A stretch of 64,000 bases of DNA from Occallatibacter gabretensis (GTDB lineage Bacteria; Acidobacteriota; Terriglobia; Terriglobales; Acidobacteriaceae). Position numbers and translations under genes: made by a program. Location of the stretch: NCBI RefSeq assembly GCF_001449115.1, contig NZ_LAIJ01000009.1:2176114-2240113 (forward strand). The letters run 5' to 3'. The notes beneath the pieces were generated by a model. It was given only the letters and a program-made list of their open reading frames with translations, was not told where the DNA came from and did not search any database. This document shows positions 34,645-43,761 of the stretch, piece after piece; the stretch's first letter is position 1; each line of letters begins with the position of its first letter.

Positions 34645-37600
34645 ATGCGGCAAAGAGTTTCAGTGCGGTTGGTAGCTACGGGTGTCTTTGCTGCGAGCGT
34701 GTCTCTTTGTGTCGCGCAGACTCAGACGCCTGCTCCAGCTCCAGGTCCGACCTCAGCCTCATCGCCATCCACCGCAACTCCCGCAGCTCTGCCTGCTGCG
34801 CCAGCGGCACAGGACGCGACGGTGATGGGCGGCAAGTTGCACGGCGTGGTGAAGAGCGGCAACGTTCCGCTCCCCGGCGTGACGGTGACCGCGCAGAACA
34901 CGCTGACGGGCAAGCGCTACGCTACTTCGACGGATGTGACCGGCGCGTGGTCCATGACGATTCCACAAAATGGCCGATACGTGATCCGCACGCAGTTTGC
35001 GGCCTTTGCGCAGGGCTCGCAGGAGGCGCTGTTTAATGCCAGCAGCAGCCGTGATCAGACGGTCAGTTTTGACCTTACGCTGGCCTCGCGTGCGGCGCAG
35101 CAGTCGCAGCAGGCAGATCAGGCGCAGGCGGTACAGGCGATTCGCCAGCTTGCCGGCAACGGCCCGCAGAATCTGAGCCTGATGAGTGCCCTAAGCGCCG
35201 ATACGCAAAGTGCGGGCAGCGCGGCGGCTGGCGGGAGTGGAGCGGCATTGCCCTCGATTGCCGGCAGCGGCGATTTCGGCGGCGATTCGGTTTCGATCAC
35301 TGGCCAGAGCGGGCAGGTAAGCTCGCTGGCTGGTGTGGATATGGACCGTGTGCGCGATGCGATTGAGACGATGCGCGCGCAGGGCGGCGGTGGGATGGAT
35401 CTTAGCGGCGGACTCATGCAGAGCTTCGGTGCGGGTGGCTTTGGAGGCGCATTCGGTGGCGGGTTTGCCGGGGGACCTGGCGGCGGAGCCGGCGGTGGCC
35501 GCGGCGGAGCGGGTGGCGGGCGCGGGAATTTTCGCGGATTCAATCCCGGCCAGCCGCATGGCGCGGTCTTCTGGATCGGGTCGAACTCGGCGCTAAATGC
35601 AGAGCCTTTCAGTGTGACAGGGCAGCCGCAGGAGCAGCCGGCGAATGGGACGAATCGTTTTGGATTGACCTTCATGACTGCGCCGTATATTCCGGGGCTG
35701 ACCAAGCCGAGCAACAAGGACACAGTCTTTTTGACGCTCTCCGGGACGCGTGCCTCCAGCCCGTCACTCATTACCGCGACGGTTCCTACCGATGCACAGC
35801 GTGGAGGCAACCTGGGCGATGGATATACCGTGACTCCGGTACCGCAGGCCACCGCGTTGCTTGCCTATGTTCCGGAGCCGAATATTTCCTCCGCTGGGCA
35901 GAACATTAACTACCAGCGGCTCACGACGGCGCAGACAAACACTTCGCAGGCCGGCGTGCGCTACTTGCGGAGTATCGGTTCGAACGCTTCGCCGATGGGC
36001 CTTGGCGGACGTGGCGGTGGCGGTGGCGGACGCCGTTCGCAACAGAGCCAGGGACTGCGACAGAGCATCAACGGGAACTTCAACTGGACTCGTACCGCTT
36101 CCGATGCCGTGGGCATTCTGCCGATTCTGGGTGGAAAGACGGCCTCTGATTCCTACTCCGTGCAGGCGGGCTACACGTTGGGTTACAAGAAGCTGACGAA
36201 TGTCTTCAATGCCAATTGGAATCGCGCGGATAGCAGCACCACCAACTATTTCACCAACGGAACGGACATCGCCACGCAACTTGGCATTCTTGGGCCCAAT
36301 GGCGAAGCGCTGAACTCCAATCCGTTGAACTACGGCGTGCCGAGTGTGTCGGTTAGCGGGTTCAGCGGCTTTCCAAGCGAAGTGCAACCGGCTTTTTCTG
36401 TCTCGCAGACCATATCGCTTTCTGAAACGCTCTCCTGGATTCATGGCAAGCACAACTATCGCTTTGGTGGTGACTACCGGCGCGTGCACCGCGATTTTCT
36501 GGGTCGTGGCAATGCTACAGGTGCCTTTACATTTACCAACACGTATCACCAGACCTCTAGTGATGAATCTCTTAACGCGTTGGCCGATTTTCTCACCGGC
36601 GAGCCGTCTCAGACATCGATCTCTGCAGCGGAGAGTAAATCCTATCTGCGTGACAACGTATTTGATTTCTACGCCAATGACGACTGGCGCGCGCGCCCGA
36701 GCCTGACGATCAACTATGGCATCCGCTATGACTTCTACGCGCCTTACACGGAGAAGTACAATCGCATGGCGATGGTGGATACGAACCCCGATGGGGGATT
36801 CACCAACGTGAGCCAGGTTGTTGCCGGCGCCACCAGTCCCAACTACGGGCCCATTCCTGATTCGCTTGTTTACCCCTATCGCGTGGGCTTCTCACCGCGG
36901 CTTGGGATCGCATGGCGTGTGCCGAAGGTCAAACAGATGGTGGTGCGCGCCGGCTATGGCCTCAATTACACGGTAGGCGAGTATTCGACCTTCGCTTCGA
37001 ACTTTGCCTATCAGCCGCCGTTTGTAAACGAGCAGACGAATAACTGCCAGTCAGCGACGCCCTGCTACTCGCTCGCCGAAGGCTTTGGCACGGTGAATGC
37101 GCAGGGTACGTACGCGCTTGATCCGCATTACAGGCTGCCGCATGTGCAGGTTTATAACCTCGATGTGCAGAAGACGCTGCCGTGGGACATTGTGCTGAAC
37201 GTGGGCTATAACGGTTCCATTGGCGGCAACATGGACATCAAGATCGCGCCGCGCGCCACCCCGTCGAGTCCCAATACCGACCTTGCCGTAGTGCCGTTCT
37301 ACTATCTCGAAGACGGAGCCTTCTATCACTTCAATGCGGGCACGGTGCGTTTGAATAAGCGCCTTACGAAAGGTTTTGCAGTGGGCGCAAATTATCAATG
37401 GGCGCATGCTATCGATAACGCGGGCGGCGTGGGTGGCAACACGCCCATCACCGCGCAGAACTGGCAGGACATACGCGGTGAGGTCAGCGATTCCACGATC
37501 GATCAGCGGCATAAAGTGACCGGAACGTATCTCTATGAACTGCCCTTTGGTAAGGACAAGTTCTGGGTCACCAGCGGCACGGCCTCGCATATTCTGGAAG

Positions 37601-38088
37601 GCTTTTCTGTCTCCGGCTCATTTACCTTCGCCACCGGCACGCCGCTCAATCTGACGTATGGCTCGGCATCCTCAGACGCAGCATGCGGCACGCTGGGCAA
37701 TTTGCGCCCTGATTATGTGCAGGGAGTTTCGCCCTCAGACGGAGCTGGGACGTTGCAGCAATGGTTCAACCCAAAAGCTTTCAGTCAGCCTGGCGCCAGC
37801 TCGTCAGCGTCACAACAGAGTCCCTATCCGTGTGCAAACTATGGGAGCGTGCCGCGCAACGTGCTCACGGGGCCGGGAACGATATCGAATAACATGTCGC
37901 TCTCCAAGACCATGCAACTCGGCGATACGCGCAGCTGGGAGTTCCGCGCTACGGCGAGCAATGTCTTTAATACTGTGCAGTACGCGACAGTCGATACTAA
38001 CGTGAGCAACCAGAAATCAACCTTTGGGCGGGTTTTGAGTGCAGCCCAGATGCGGCAGTTTAACTTTACGACGAGGTTTCGATTCTGA
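34645..38088 (+). CDS. TonB-dependent-receptor-like outer-membrane protein with carboxypeptidase-regulatory domain
   Basis: A 1147-residue outer-membrane protein. Order: signal peptide (about residues 1-24), Pro/Ala/Thr linker, a carboxypeptidase-regulatory-like Ig domain at about 60-135 (KLHGVVKSGNVPLPGVTVTA), a Gln-rich then Gly-rich segment (about 150-300, GGGAGGGRGGAGGGRG), and a large beta-barrel ending in RFRF, with a terminal Phe as expected for barrel assembly. Typical barrel blocks are YNFGGDYRR-like and VRLNKRLTKGF. It resembles the Oar/TonB-receptor-like proteins abundant in acidobacteria. The stop overlaps the next gene (TGATG). Confidence 0.88.
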   Translation: MRQRVSVRLVATGVFAASVSLCVAQTQTPAPAPGPTSASSPSTATPAALPAAPAAQDATVMGGKLHGVVKSGNVPLPGVTVTAQNTLTGKRYATSTDVTGAWSMTIPQNGRYVIRTQFAAFAQGSQEALFNASSSRDQTVSFDLTLASRAAQQSQQADQAQAVQAIRQLAGNGPQNLSLMSALSADTQSAGSAAAGGSGAALPSIAGSGDFGGDSVSITGQSGQVSSLAGVDMDRVRDAIETMRAQGGGGMDLSGGLMQSFGAGGFGGAFGGGFAGGPGGGAGGGRGGAGGGRGNFRGFNPGQPHGAVFWIGSNSALNAEPFSVTGQPQEQPANGTNRFGLTFMTAPYIPGLTKPSNKDTVFLTLSGTRASSPSLITATVPTDAQRGGNLGDGYTVTPVPQATALLAYVPEPNISSAGQNINYQRLTTAQTNTSQAGVRYLRSIGSNASPMGLGGRGGGGGGRRSQQSQGLRQSINGNFNWTRTASDAVGILPILGGKTASDSYSVQAGYTLGYKKLTNVFNANWNRADSSTTNYFTNGTDIATQLGILGPNGEALNSNPLNYGVPSVSVSGFSGFPSEVQPAFSVSQTISLSETLSWIHGKHNYRFGGDYRRVHRDFLGRGNATGAFTFTNTYHQTSSDESLNALADFLTGEPSQTSISAAESKSYLRDNVFDFYANDDWRARPSLTINYGIRYDFYAPYTEKYNRMAMVDTNPDGGFTNVSQVVAGATSPNYGPIPDSLVYPYRVGFSPRLGIAWRVPKVKQMVVRAGYGLNYTVGEYSTFASNFAYQPPFVNEQTNNCQSATPCYSLAEGFGTVNAQGTYALDPHYRLPHVQVYNLDVQKTLPWDIVLNVGYNGSIGGNMDIKIAPRATPSSPNTDLAVVPFYYLEDGAFYHFNAGTVRLNKRLTKGFAVGANYQWAHAIDNAGGVGGNTPITAQNWQDIRGEVSDSTIDQRHKVTGTYLYELPFGKDKFWVTSGTASHILEGFSVSGSFTFATGTPLNLTYGSASSDAACGTLGNLRPDYVQGVSPSDGAGTLQQWFNPKAFSQPGASSSASQQSPYPCANYGSVPRNVLTGPGTISNNMSLSKTMQLGDTRSWEFRATASNVFNTVQYATVDTNVSNQKSTFGRVLSAAQMRQFNFTTRFRF

Positions 38089-40259
38089 TGCGGCACAGGC
38101 AATATAGCTCGATGATGAGATTTGCCGCCTCAGCGGCTGCGGCTGCGCTGATGGTTCCGCCCGTCAGTCCTGCGTTCGCGCAAGCTCAGCAGCAGAGCCA
38201 GCAGACTCAGAGCCAGAATCAGCCTGACGCCGGCTTCGTGATGCGCATCAACTCGGAGCTGGTGCTGACCAATGTCGTGGCCCGCGATGCGAAGACCGGG
38301 GAAGTTGTTCGCGGTCTCAAGCAGAGCGACTTTTCAATCTCTGAGAATGGAAAGACGCAACAGATTGTGAGCTTCGACTTTCAGAGCGTGGACATGGCCA
38401 CGCCGCTCAGTGAGGCTACTGTCAGCGGTCTTGCCATGGGCAATAGCGGCAACAAGGCTGTCGTCGTTGCCAAGCCGGAGGAGCTTCGCAATCATCGGCT
38501 CATTGTGATGTTCTTCGATCTTACGTCGATGCAGCCTGAAGACCTGGACCGCTGCGTGGATGCGGCGCGCGACTTTCTCAAGACGAAATTGCAAACCGCT
38601 GATCTCGTCGCGCTTGTTTCGCTCGGCGACACGCTCAAGGTCGATCAGGACTTTACTGCCAACAAGGACGCGCTCATTCAGGAAGTGGGTCTCTACAACG
38701 GCACCGAAGGGCAGGGTTTTGCGCAGGGCGCGAACGCCAACTCCAACCAGGTAGAAGACACGACAGGCTACACGCCCGACGAGAGCGAGTACAACGACCT
38801 CAACACGGACCGAGAGCTCTTCGCGCTGCGCGCTATTTCGAAGTCGCTTGAGCGCATTACGGAGAAGAAATCGCTGCTGTATTTCTCCGGTGGCATATCA
38901 CGTGACGGCATTGAGAATCAGGCATCGTTGCGCGCGGCCATCAATGCCGCCGTACGCGCCAATCTGGCTATCTACAGCGTGGATACACGCGGATTGCAGG
39001 CGGTATCACCGCTCGGTGACGCTTCCACCGGCAACCTGCGGGGTAGCGGCGGATACAACGGCGGCTCGCTGATGAACAACATGAATCAGAACTTCCAGAC
39101 GCAGGAAGTGATGGCGACGCTCAGCACCGACACCGGCGGCAAGGCCTTCTTTGATTCGAATGATTTCGCGCCGGCGTTCGCACAAGTGCAGAAGGACAAT
39201 TCAGCCTATTATGCCATTGGTTTTCACTCCAGCAATCCGGCGCGCGACGGCAAGTATCGCCACCTGACCATCAAGATCAACAAGCCCGGAATCAAGCTTG
39301 AATTCCGCCCCGGCTATTATGCTCCGGCGGACTTCCAGCACTCCGGCAAAGAGGATCGTGAGCGCGAGCTTGAAGATCAGCTTGGCAGCGATCTGCCCGC
39401 AACAGACATGGCAATTTACATGGATGCCATGTACTTCCGGATGGATGACAACCGTTACTATGTGCCGGTTTCGCTCATCGTGCCCGGCTCGCAGATTCCG
39501 TTTGTGAAGGGCGGCGATAAGGACAAGGCCACGCTGGACATTATCGGCGCGGTCATTGATGAAGCCAAGCGCCCCATTGGTCGCGCGCGGGAGACGGTTA
39601 AGTTGAACCTTGATTCCGCGCAGCAGGCGCGGCAGAAGAACATTCAGTACAACACCAGCTTTAACCTGCCGCCGGGTAAATATCAGATCAAGTTCCTGGT
39701 GCGCGAAAATCAGACGGGGCATATGGGATCGTTTGTGGCGGACGTTACGCTGCCCGATATGAAGAAGTCTCCGCTGAGGATGAGCTCGATCGTGCTGGCT
39801 TCCACGCGGCAGCCCAGCAAGGCGCAGACTCCGCTGGTGCGCGGGGGGCAGCAGTACGTGCCGAACATCAGCCATGTCTTCCGGCAGGATCAGCATCTGT
39901 ATCTGCTCTACGAGATCTATGCGCCGGGTCGTGAGAAGCTGGCGGAGAATGCGCCCAAAGGAACAAAGCCCGGTATCAACCTGCTGAGCAGCTTAGAACT
40001 CATTCAAGGCTCGACGAAGGTGTATGAGTCGCCGCTGGTGCAGGCAAAGGAGACCAACATCGAGGGGCGTGATGCCGTTTCGGTTGAGCTGGACGTGCCG
40101 CTCGCCGATCTCAAGCCGGGTTCCTACATCTGCCAGTTGAACGTGATCGACGATGCGGCGGGCAGCTTCTCTTTCCCGCGCTTTGCTGTGCTGGTGAAGG
40201 AGCCTGCTGTAGCTGCTCCAGTTACTCCAGTTGCGGGCGCAGCGCCGACAGGCCGCTGA
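38088..40259 (+). CDS. Secreted VWA-domain protein (acidobacterial VWFA-related type), long form C
   Basis: A 723-residue exported protein coupled to the receptor-like gene by a TGATG overlap. It has a signal peptide (to AFAQA), a Gln-rich linker, then the acidobacterial module with LKQSDFSISENGKTQQIV and a VWA-like domain. The metal site is divergent: at the usual DxSxS place it has MFFDLTSMQPEDL, with DLTSM. The middle has YYAIGFHSSNPARDGKYR and FRPGYYAP. About 320 further residues of beta-rich sequence follow. Probably a surface partner of the receptor-like protein, inferred from coupling. Confidence 0.85.
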   Translation: MRHRQYSSMMRFAASAAAAALMVPPVSPAFAQAQQQSQQTQSQNQPDAGFVMRINSELVLTNVVARDAKTGEVVRGLKQSDFSISENGKTQQIVSFDFQSVDMATPLSEATVSGLAMGNSGNKAVVVAKPEELRNHRLIVMFFDLTSMQPEDLDRCVDAARDFLKTKLQTADLVALVSLGDTLKVDQDFTANKDALIQEVGLYNGTEGQGFAQGANANSNQVEDTTGYTPDESEYNDLNTDRELFALRAISKSLERITEKKSLLYFSGGISRDGIENQASLRAAINAAVRANLAIYSVDTRGLQAVSPLGDASTGNLRGSGGYNGGSLMNNMNQNFQTQEVMATLSTDTGGKAFFDSNDFAPAFAQVQKDNSAYYAIGFHSSNPARDGKYRHLTIKINKPGIKLEFRPGYYAPADFQHSGKEDRERELEDQLGSDLPATDMAIYMDAMYFRMDDNRYYVPVSLIVPGSQIPFVKGGDKDKATLDIIGAVIDEAKRPIGRARETVKLNLDSAQQARQKNIQYNTSFNLPPGKYQIKFLVRENQTGHMGSFVADVTLPDMKKSPLRMSSIVLASTRQPSKAQTPLVRGGQQYVPNISHVFRQDQHLYLLYEIYAPGREKLAENAPKGTKPGINLLSSLELIQGSTKVYESPLVQAKETNIEGRDAVSVELDVPLADLKPGSYICQLNVIDDAAGSFSFPRFAVLVKEPAVAAPVTPVAGAAPTGR

Positions 40260-40323
40260 TTTCCTGGTACAAAGCTGAGGGAGATGCAAGCGATTCGGGG
40301 CGCGGGTTTCAACCCGGAGAGCC

Positions 40324-40995
40324 TTAGTCTACCGACATGCTGAGCTGATGGCGAACATCGGCGCCGCGAATCCAGAAGATCACGTCTGTGGCGATATTCG
40401 ATGCGTGGTCCGCAATGCGCTCCAGCGAACGGGAGACAAAGATTCCGTTCATAGCTTGCTGCGTATGCTGCGGCTCGGCCTGAATCATCGAGAGCAGGTC
40501 AGAGTGCGCGCGGCGATTCATGCGGTCCACTTCGTCGTCCATCTCTCGTACCGAGTCAGCCAGGCGCGCATCGCCATCCAGCAGCGACTGAATGGCAGAG
40601 CGGATCATGCGGCTGGTGCACTCGCCCATCGCGGTAAAGTCGACGGGCAGCTCTATCGGCTCAAGCACAAGCCCATCGCGTGTGCGGCGCGCCACGGCGA
40701 GCGACTGGTCACCAATGCGCTCCAGGTCGCCGTTGATCTTGATGACCGCAAGAATAAAGCGCAGGTCGATTGCCATGGGCTGCTCGCGGCTCAACAGCTC
40801 ATACGCCATTTCGTCCAGCTCGCGCTGTGCCGTGTTGATGGCCGTTTCGTTCTGGCGCACATATTGGCAGAGACCCTGATCACGCGTGAGGTAGGCATAC
40901 ACGGCAGATTCCACCGCCTGCTGCGAAAGCGCAGCCATGGCGAGAATCTTGTCCTTTAACTCAGCAAGCTGCTGCTGGAAGTGAATGCGCGGCAC
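40324..40995 (-). CDS. phoU: Phosphate-signalling complex protein PhoU
   Basis: Negative regulator of the phosphate uptake and PhoR/PhoB system. The 223-residue all-helical product has two PhoU repeats with the metal-binding E/D-x-x-x-D pattern, seen as NGDLERIGDQSLAVARR and SRSLERIADHASNIATDV. Length is normal. No pst transport or phoR/phoB genes lie in the window. TGTCAC occurs twice upstream, but the spacing does not fit a Pho box. Confidence 0.95.
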   Translation of the reverse strand: MPRIHFQQQLAELKDKILAMAALSQQAVESAVYAYLTRDQGLCQYVRQNETAINTAQRELDEMAYELLSREQPMAIDLRFILAVIKINGDLERIGDQSLAVARRTRDGLVLEPIELPVDFTAMGECTSRMIRSAIQSLLDGDARLADSVREMDDEVDRMNRRAHSDLLSMIQAEPQHTQQAMNGIFVSRSLERIADHASNIATDVIFWIRGADVRHQLSMSVD

Positions 40996-41189
40996 GGGAA
41001 CGGGTTCTCCTTCTAATGATTGTGCATGAATTCATGTTACACATCTGCAAATACGAATGTCACGCACCAGATCTGTCACTCGCCTCTGGCCCATTTAAGG
41101 ACGAAGTTTCAATAGGTTACGCATCCGCATGATGGGCTTGAATTTGAGAGACGCGAAGCGTCCGGCGCAGTGCTTTAGCATCGAGTTGT

Positions 41190-41834
41190 ATGTCGAACTC
41201 CGAAATTTCTCCAGTCGTTACGGTGAATCCCGCCGATTATGACGCTCGAAACATTTACAAGCTGATGACTGGCATCATTGTTCCGCGGCCAGTGGCTCTG
41301 GTCTCCACTGTGGACCGCAATGGCGTGGCCAATGTGGCTCCATTCAGCTTCTTCAATGGCGTGGGATCTGTGCCTCCTACGGTGCTTTTTTGCACGGTTT
41401 TGCGGCGGGACACTGGAAAACTACCCGCCCGCAAAGATTCGCTGAGCAATGTTGAGGAGACCGGCGAGTTTGTCATTAATGTTGTGAGCGCAGCCATTGC
41501 GGATGCGGCGAATGCCACCGCTGCTGAAGTTCCGCCGGAAGTGGACGAATTTGCGCTTGCCGGGCTCACTCCGGTGCCAAGCGAGGTGGTGAAGCCGCCG
41601 CGCGTTGGCGAGTCGCCGGCGCAGATGGAGTGCAAACTTCGGCAGGTAATCTATACCGGCAGGCACGCGGGTGCGGGAGTGGTTGTGTTGGGTGAAGTGG
41701 TGCGCTTTCACATCCGCCGAGATATTTTTGATGACTTTCGCGTGGACCCCGCCGGGCTGGACGCCGTGGGCCGCATGGCGGGCAATACCTGGGTGCGAAC
41801 TCATGACCGGGTTGAGCTGGTGCGGCCTAAATAG
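41190..41834 (+). CDS. Flavin-reductase-like FMN-binding split-barrel protein
   Basis: A 214-residue protein of the flavin reductase-like domain family: YKLMTGIIVPRPVALVST, then NVAPFSFFNGVGSVPPTVLF and GEFVINVVS are the FMN-binding segments. The C-terminal half has GAGVVVLGEVVRFHIRRD. Members reduce flavins or bind FMN in unknown reactions. It starts at ATG 41190, divergent from phoU. Confidence 0.88.
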   Translation: MSNSEISPVVTVNPADYDARNIYKLMTGIIVPRPVALVSTVDRNGVANVAPFSFFNGVGSVPPTVLFCTVLRRDTGKLPARKDSLSNVEETGEFVINVVSAAIADAANATAAEVPPEVDEFALAGLTPVPSEVVKPPRVGESPAQMECKLRQVIYTGRHAGAGVVVLGEVVRFHIRRDIFDDFRVDPAGLDAVGRMAGNTWVRTHDRVELVRPK

Positions 41835-41950
41835 TTCTTCTGGTCGGAAATAAAATAATATTTGTTGCAACGACTACCTCTGCGCGTGCATCCTTTGTAC
41901 ATAGCGTTTAACTGCGGCTTTTGGCCGCGAGCGAAAGGATTGAGGCATAT

Positions 41951-42529
41951 ATGAAGCGTTTGGCATTGGCAATCGGAGTTTTGGGGCTGGCGGCATCTCT
42001 AGCCGGAGCGCAGACCTCCACGTGGGCTGTGGACCCGGCGCACAGCGAAGTGGGCTTTGCGATCAAGCACATGGGGCTATCGACCGTGCGCGGGCATTTC
42101 AACAATGTGAAGGGCACAATTCTGTATGACGCCGCCGACATCTCGAAGTCGACCGTAAATGTAACCATTGATACGACGACGGTGGATACCGGCAACTCGG
42201 CGCGCGACACCCACCTCAAGACCGACGCGTTCTTCGATGTGACAAAGATTCCTACGGCGACGTTTGTGAGCACTAGTGTGAGCAAGAGCGGCACTCACCT
42301 GACTGTTGCCGGCAACCTGACCCTGCATGGCGTGACCAAGCCGGTAACACTGGATGTGGACGCCTCCACGACTCCGATGGAATCGCCCATGGACCACAAA
42401 ACGCACACGGGCTTTTCCGCCACTACCACGATCAAGCGCACTGACTTCGGTATCGGCGCGAGCTTTCCTACGGCGGCCGTAGGCGATGACGTGCAGCTGA
42501 CCATCGACATGGAAGCAATCAAGCAGTAA
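41951..42529 (+). CDS. Secreted YceI-family lipid-binding protein
   Basis: A 192-residue exported protein with signal peptide (MKRLALAIGVLGLAASLAGA) and one YceI lipocalin-like barrel: WAVDPAHSEVGFAIKHMGLS is the standard opening and VTIDTTTVDTGNSARDTHLK the standard second motif. YceI proteins bind isoprenoid-type lipids in the periplasm. ATG 41951 has TGAGG upstream. A GTTGCAAC palindrome at about 41871-41878 lies in the promoter region and could be a site for the MarR regulator encoded downstream; unproven. Confidence 0.92.
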   Translation: MKRLALAIGVLGLAASLAGAQTSTWAVDPAHSEVGFAIKHMGLSTVRGHFNNVKGTILYDAADISKSTVNVTIDTTTVDTGNSARDTHLKTDAFFDVTKIPTATFVSTSVSKSGTHLTVAGNLTLHGVTKPVTLDVDASTTPMESPMDHKTHTGFSATTTIKRTDFGIGASFPTAAVGDDVQLTIDMEAIKQ

Positions 42530-42534
42530 CTAAG

Positions 42535-42581
42535 AAGAGCAAATTGCGCGGGACGCAGTGTGCGTTTCGCGCATTTCTCTT
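42535..42581. other. Imperfect long hairpin between yceI-like and marR-like genes
   Basis: AAGAGCAAATTGCGCG (42535-42550) pairs with CGCGCATTTCTCTT (42568-42581) with two single-base bulges, 14 pairs in total. It begins six bases after the YceI stop and ends 18 bases before the MarR start. It could be a terminator or a barrier that lowers MarR expression relative to YceI. Confidence 0.45.
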
Positions 42582-42599
42582 CATGAGAGATTCGATTTG

Positions 42600-43124
42600 G
42601 TGAGCCTGGGACAGGAAATCGCGCAGCAAAAGCCATTTGCCAGTGCGGCTGAGGAAGCGTTGTTGAATCTACTGCGTACCGCCGACGCGCTGCAGAGGGA
42701 GATGCACCTGCTGATCAAGCCGTGGGGCGTTACCTCCACGCAGTACAACGTGCTGCGGATTCTGCGCGGAGCGCAGCCGCAGGGGCTGACCTGCACCGCC
42801 ATTGGCGAGCGCATGATTACCGCCGACCCAGATATCACCCGTCTGGTTGGCCGCCTGAAGGGCATCAAGCTTGTCCGCCAGCAGCGCGACAAGCAGGACC
42901 GCCGCGTAGTGTGGAACCACATCTCGGCGGAGGGACTCAAGCTGCTCGATCAGATGCATTCCACCATCGAGCGGGGTCCGGACGAAATGTTCTCGAAGCT
43001 GACTGAAGGCGACCGGACGGAGCTGATCCGGCTGCTGGAACTGGTGCGGAGCAGCCGCGGCATAAGCCGCGCTACGTGCGACGGCAGCCATGAGTCGCAA
43101 TCCCCCTCTCAAGCTCAATCCTGA
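42600..43124 (+). CDS. MarR-family transcriptional regulator
   Basis: A 174-residue winged-helix regulator. The DNA-binding part is TSTQYNVLRILRGAQ, then TCTAIGERMITADPDITRLVGRL, with the wing RQQRDKQDRRVVWNHIS. I chose GTG 42600 (SLGQEIAQQKPF) since the upstream frame to 42558 lies in the hairpin region; the start is uncertain. It follows a YceI gene, a pairing I would expect to respond to an environmental signal, with the MarR protein controlling yceI and itself. Confidence 0.88.
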   Translation: MSLGQEIAQQKPFASAAEEALLNLLRTADALQREMHLLIKPWGVTSTQYNVLRILRGAQPQGLTCTAIGERMITADPDITRLVGRLKGIKLVRQQRDKQDRRVVWNHISAEGLKLLDQMHSTIERGPDEMFSKLTEGDRTELIRLLELVRSSRGISRATCDGSHESQSPSQAQS

Positions 43125-43221
43125 GCGTCATCTTTCCCTCATGCGTCTATAGGTTGTAGGATTCTCTTTGGCGGGCGTCTGTTTCCGGTCCGCTCACTGG
43201 CCTGGGAGGGCGTAAAAATCA

Positions 43222-43761
43222 ATGACAGGCACGACTTATTTGAGCCGCCAGCGCAACGGCAGCGATCGCCGTACGCGCGAAAACGGCTTTACGCTGATGG
43301 AACTTCTAATTGTTATGGCCATCATCACCGTGCTGATGCTCATCGCCATCCCTTCCTATCTGAACTATGTGCGCCTGGCCAATGAAACCTCAGCGGTCAA
43401 GTCGATCCAGACCATCTCCCAGGCGCAGACGCAGTTCTCCATGCAGTACCCGGTGAGCGGTTATGCCTGCACGCTCACGGCGCTCGGTGGCGATCCGCAG
43501 TCCGGACCTCCGTCCGCTGAGACCGCTGAGATTCTGCCCCCCGATCTTGCCAGCGGCGTCAAATCCGGCTATCAGTTCGCTATCTCCAACTGCATCAAGA
43601 ACAGCCAGAATGGCACCGACCGCGTTACGGGTTTTACGATCATCGCGCAGCCCATTACCGTGCGTAAAACCGGCAACAGGACCTTCTGCAGCGACGAGTC
43701 CGGGCAGATCAAGTTCGATCCCGCCGGCGGCACGAATTGCACAGTGTCGCTCGGCCAGTGA
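43222..43761 (+). CDS. Type IV pilin-like protein with prepilin cleavage site
   Basis: A 179-residue pseudopilin/pilin. A 22-residue basic leader ends in the prepilin peptidase site G|FTLMELLIVMAII, followed by the long hydrophobic helix (TVLMLIAIPSYLNYVR) and a globular domain with three or four Cys (YACTLT, ISNCIK, TFCSDE, TNCTV). It would be a pilus or type II secretion-like subunit. GGGAGGG upstream of the ATG. No assembly genes are nearby. Its stop overlaps the lolA GTG start (GTGA). Confidence 0.92.
   Translation: MTGTTYLSRQRNGSDRRTRENGFTLMELLIVMAIITVLMLIAIPSYLNYVRLANETSAVKSIQTISQAQTQFSMQYPVSGYACTLTALGGDPQSGPPSAETAEILPPDLASGVKSGYQFAISNCIKNSQNGTDRVTGFTIIAQPITVRKTGNRTFCSDESGQIKFDPAGGTNCTVSLGQ

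Noticed and set aside
35118..35852. Pro-rich 244-residue frame opposite the receptor-like gene
   Set aside because: Arises from the Gly-rich repeat of the receptor read backwards.
40304..40317. CGGGTTTCAACCCG palindrome between VWA copy C and phoU
   Set aside because: Six-base arms with a two-base centre and no T tract; not enough for a terminator or operator call.
41057..41079. Two TGTCAC direct repeats upstream of phoU as a Pho box
   Set aside because: The repeats are 16 bases apart, whereas Pho boxes have about 11-base period; the rest of the consensus is absent.
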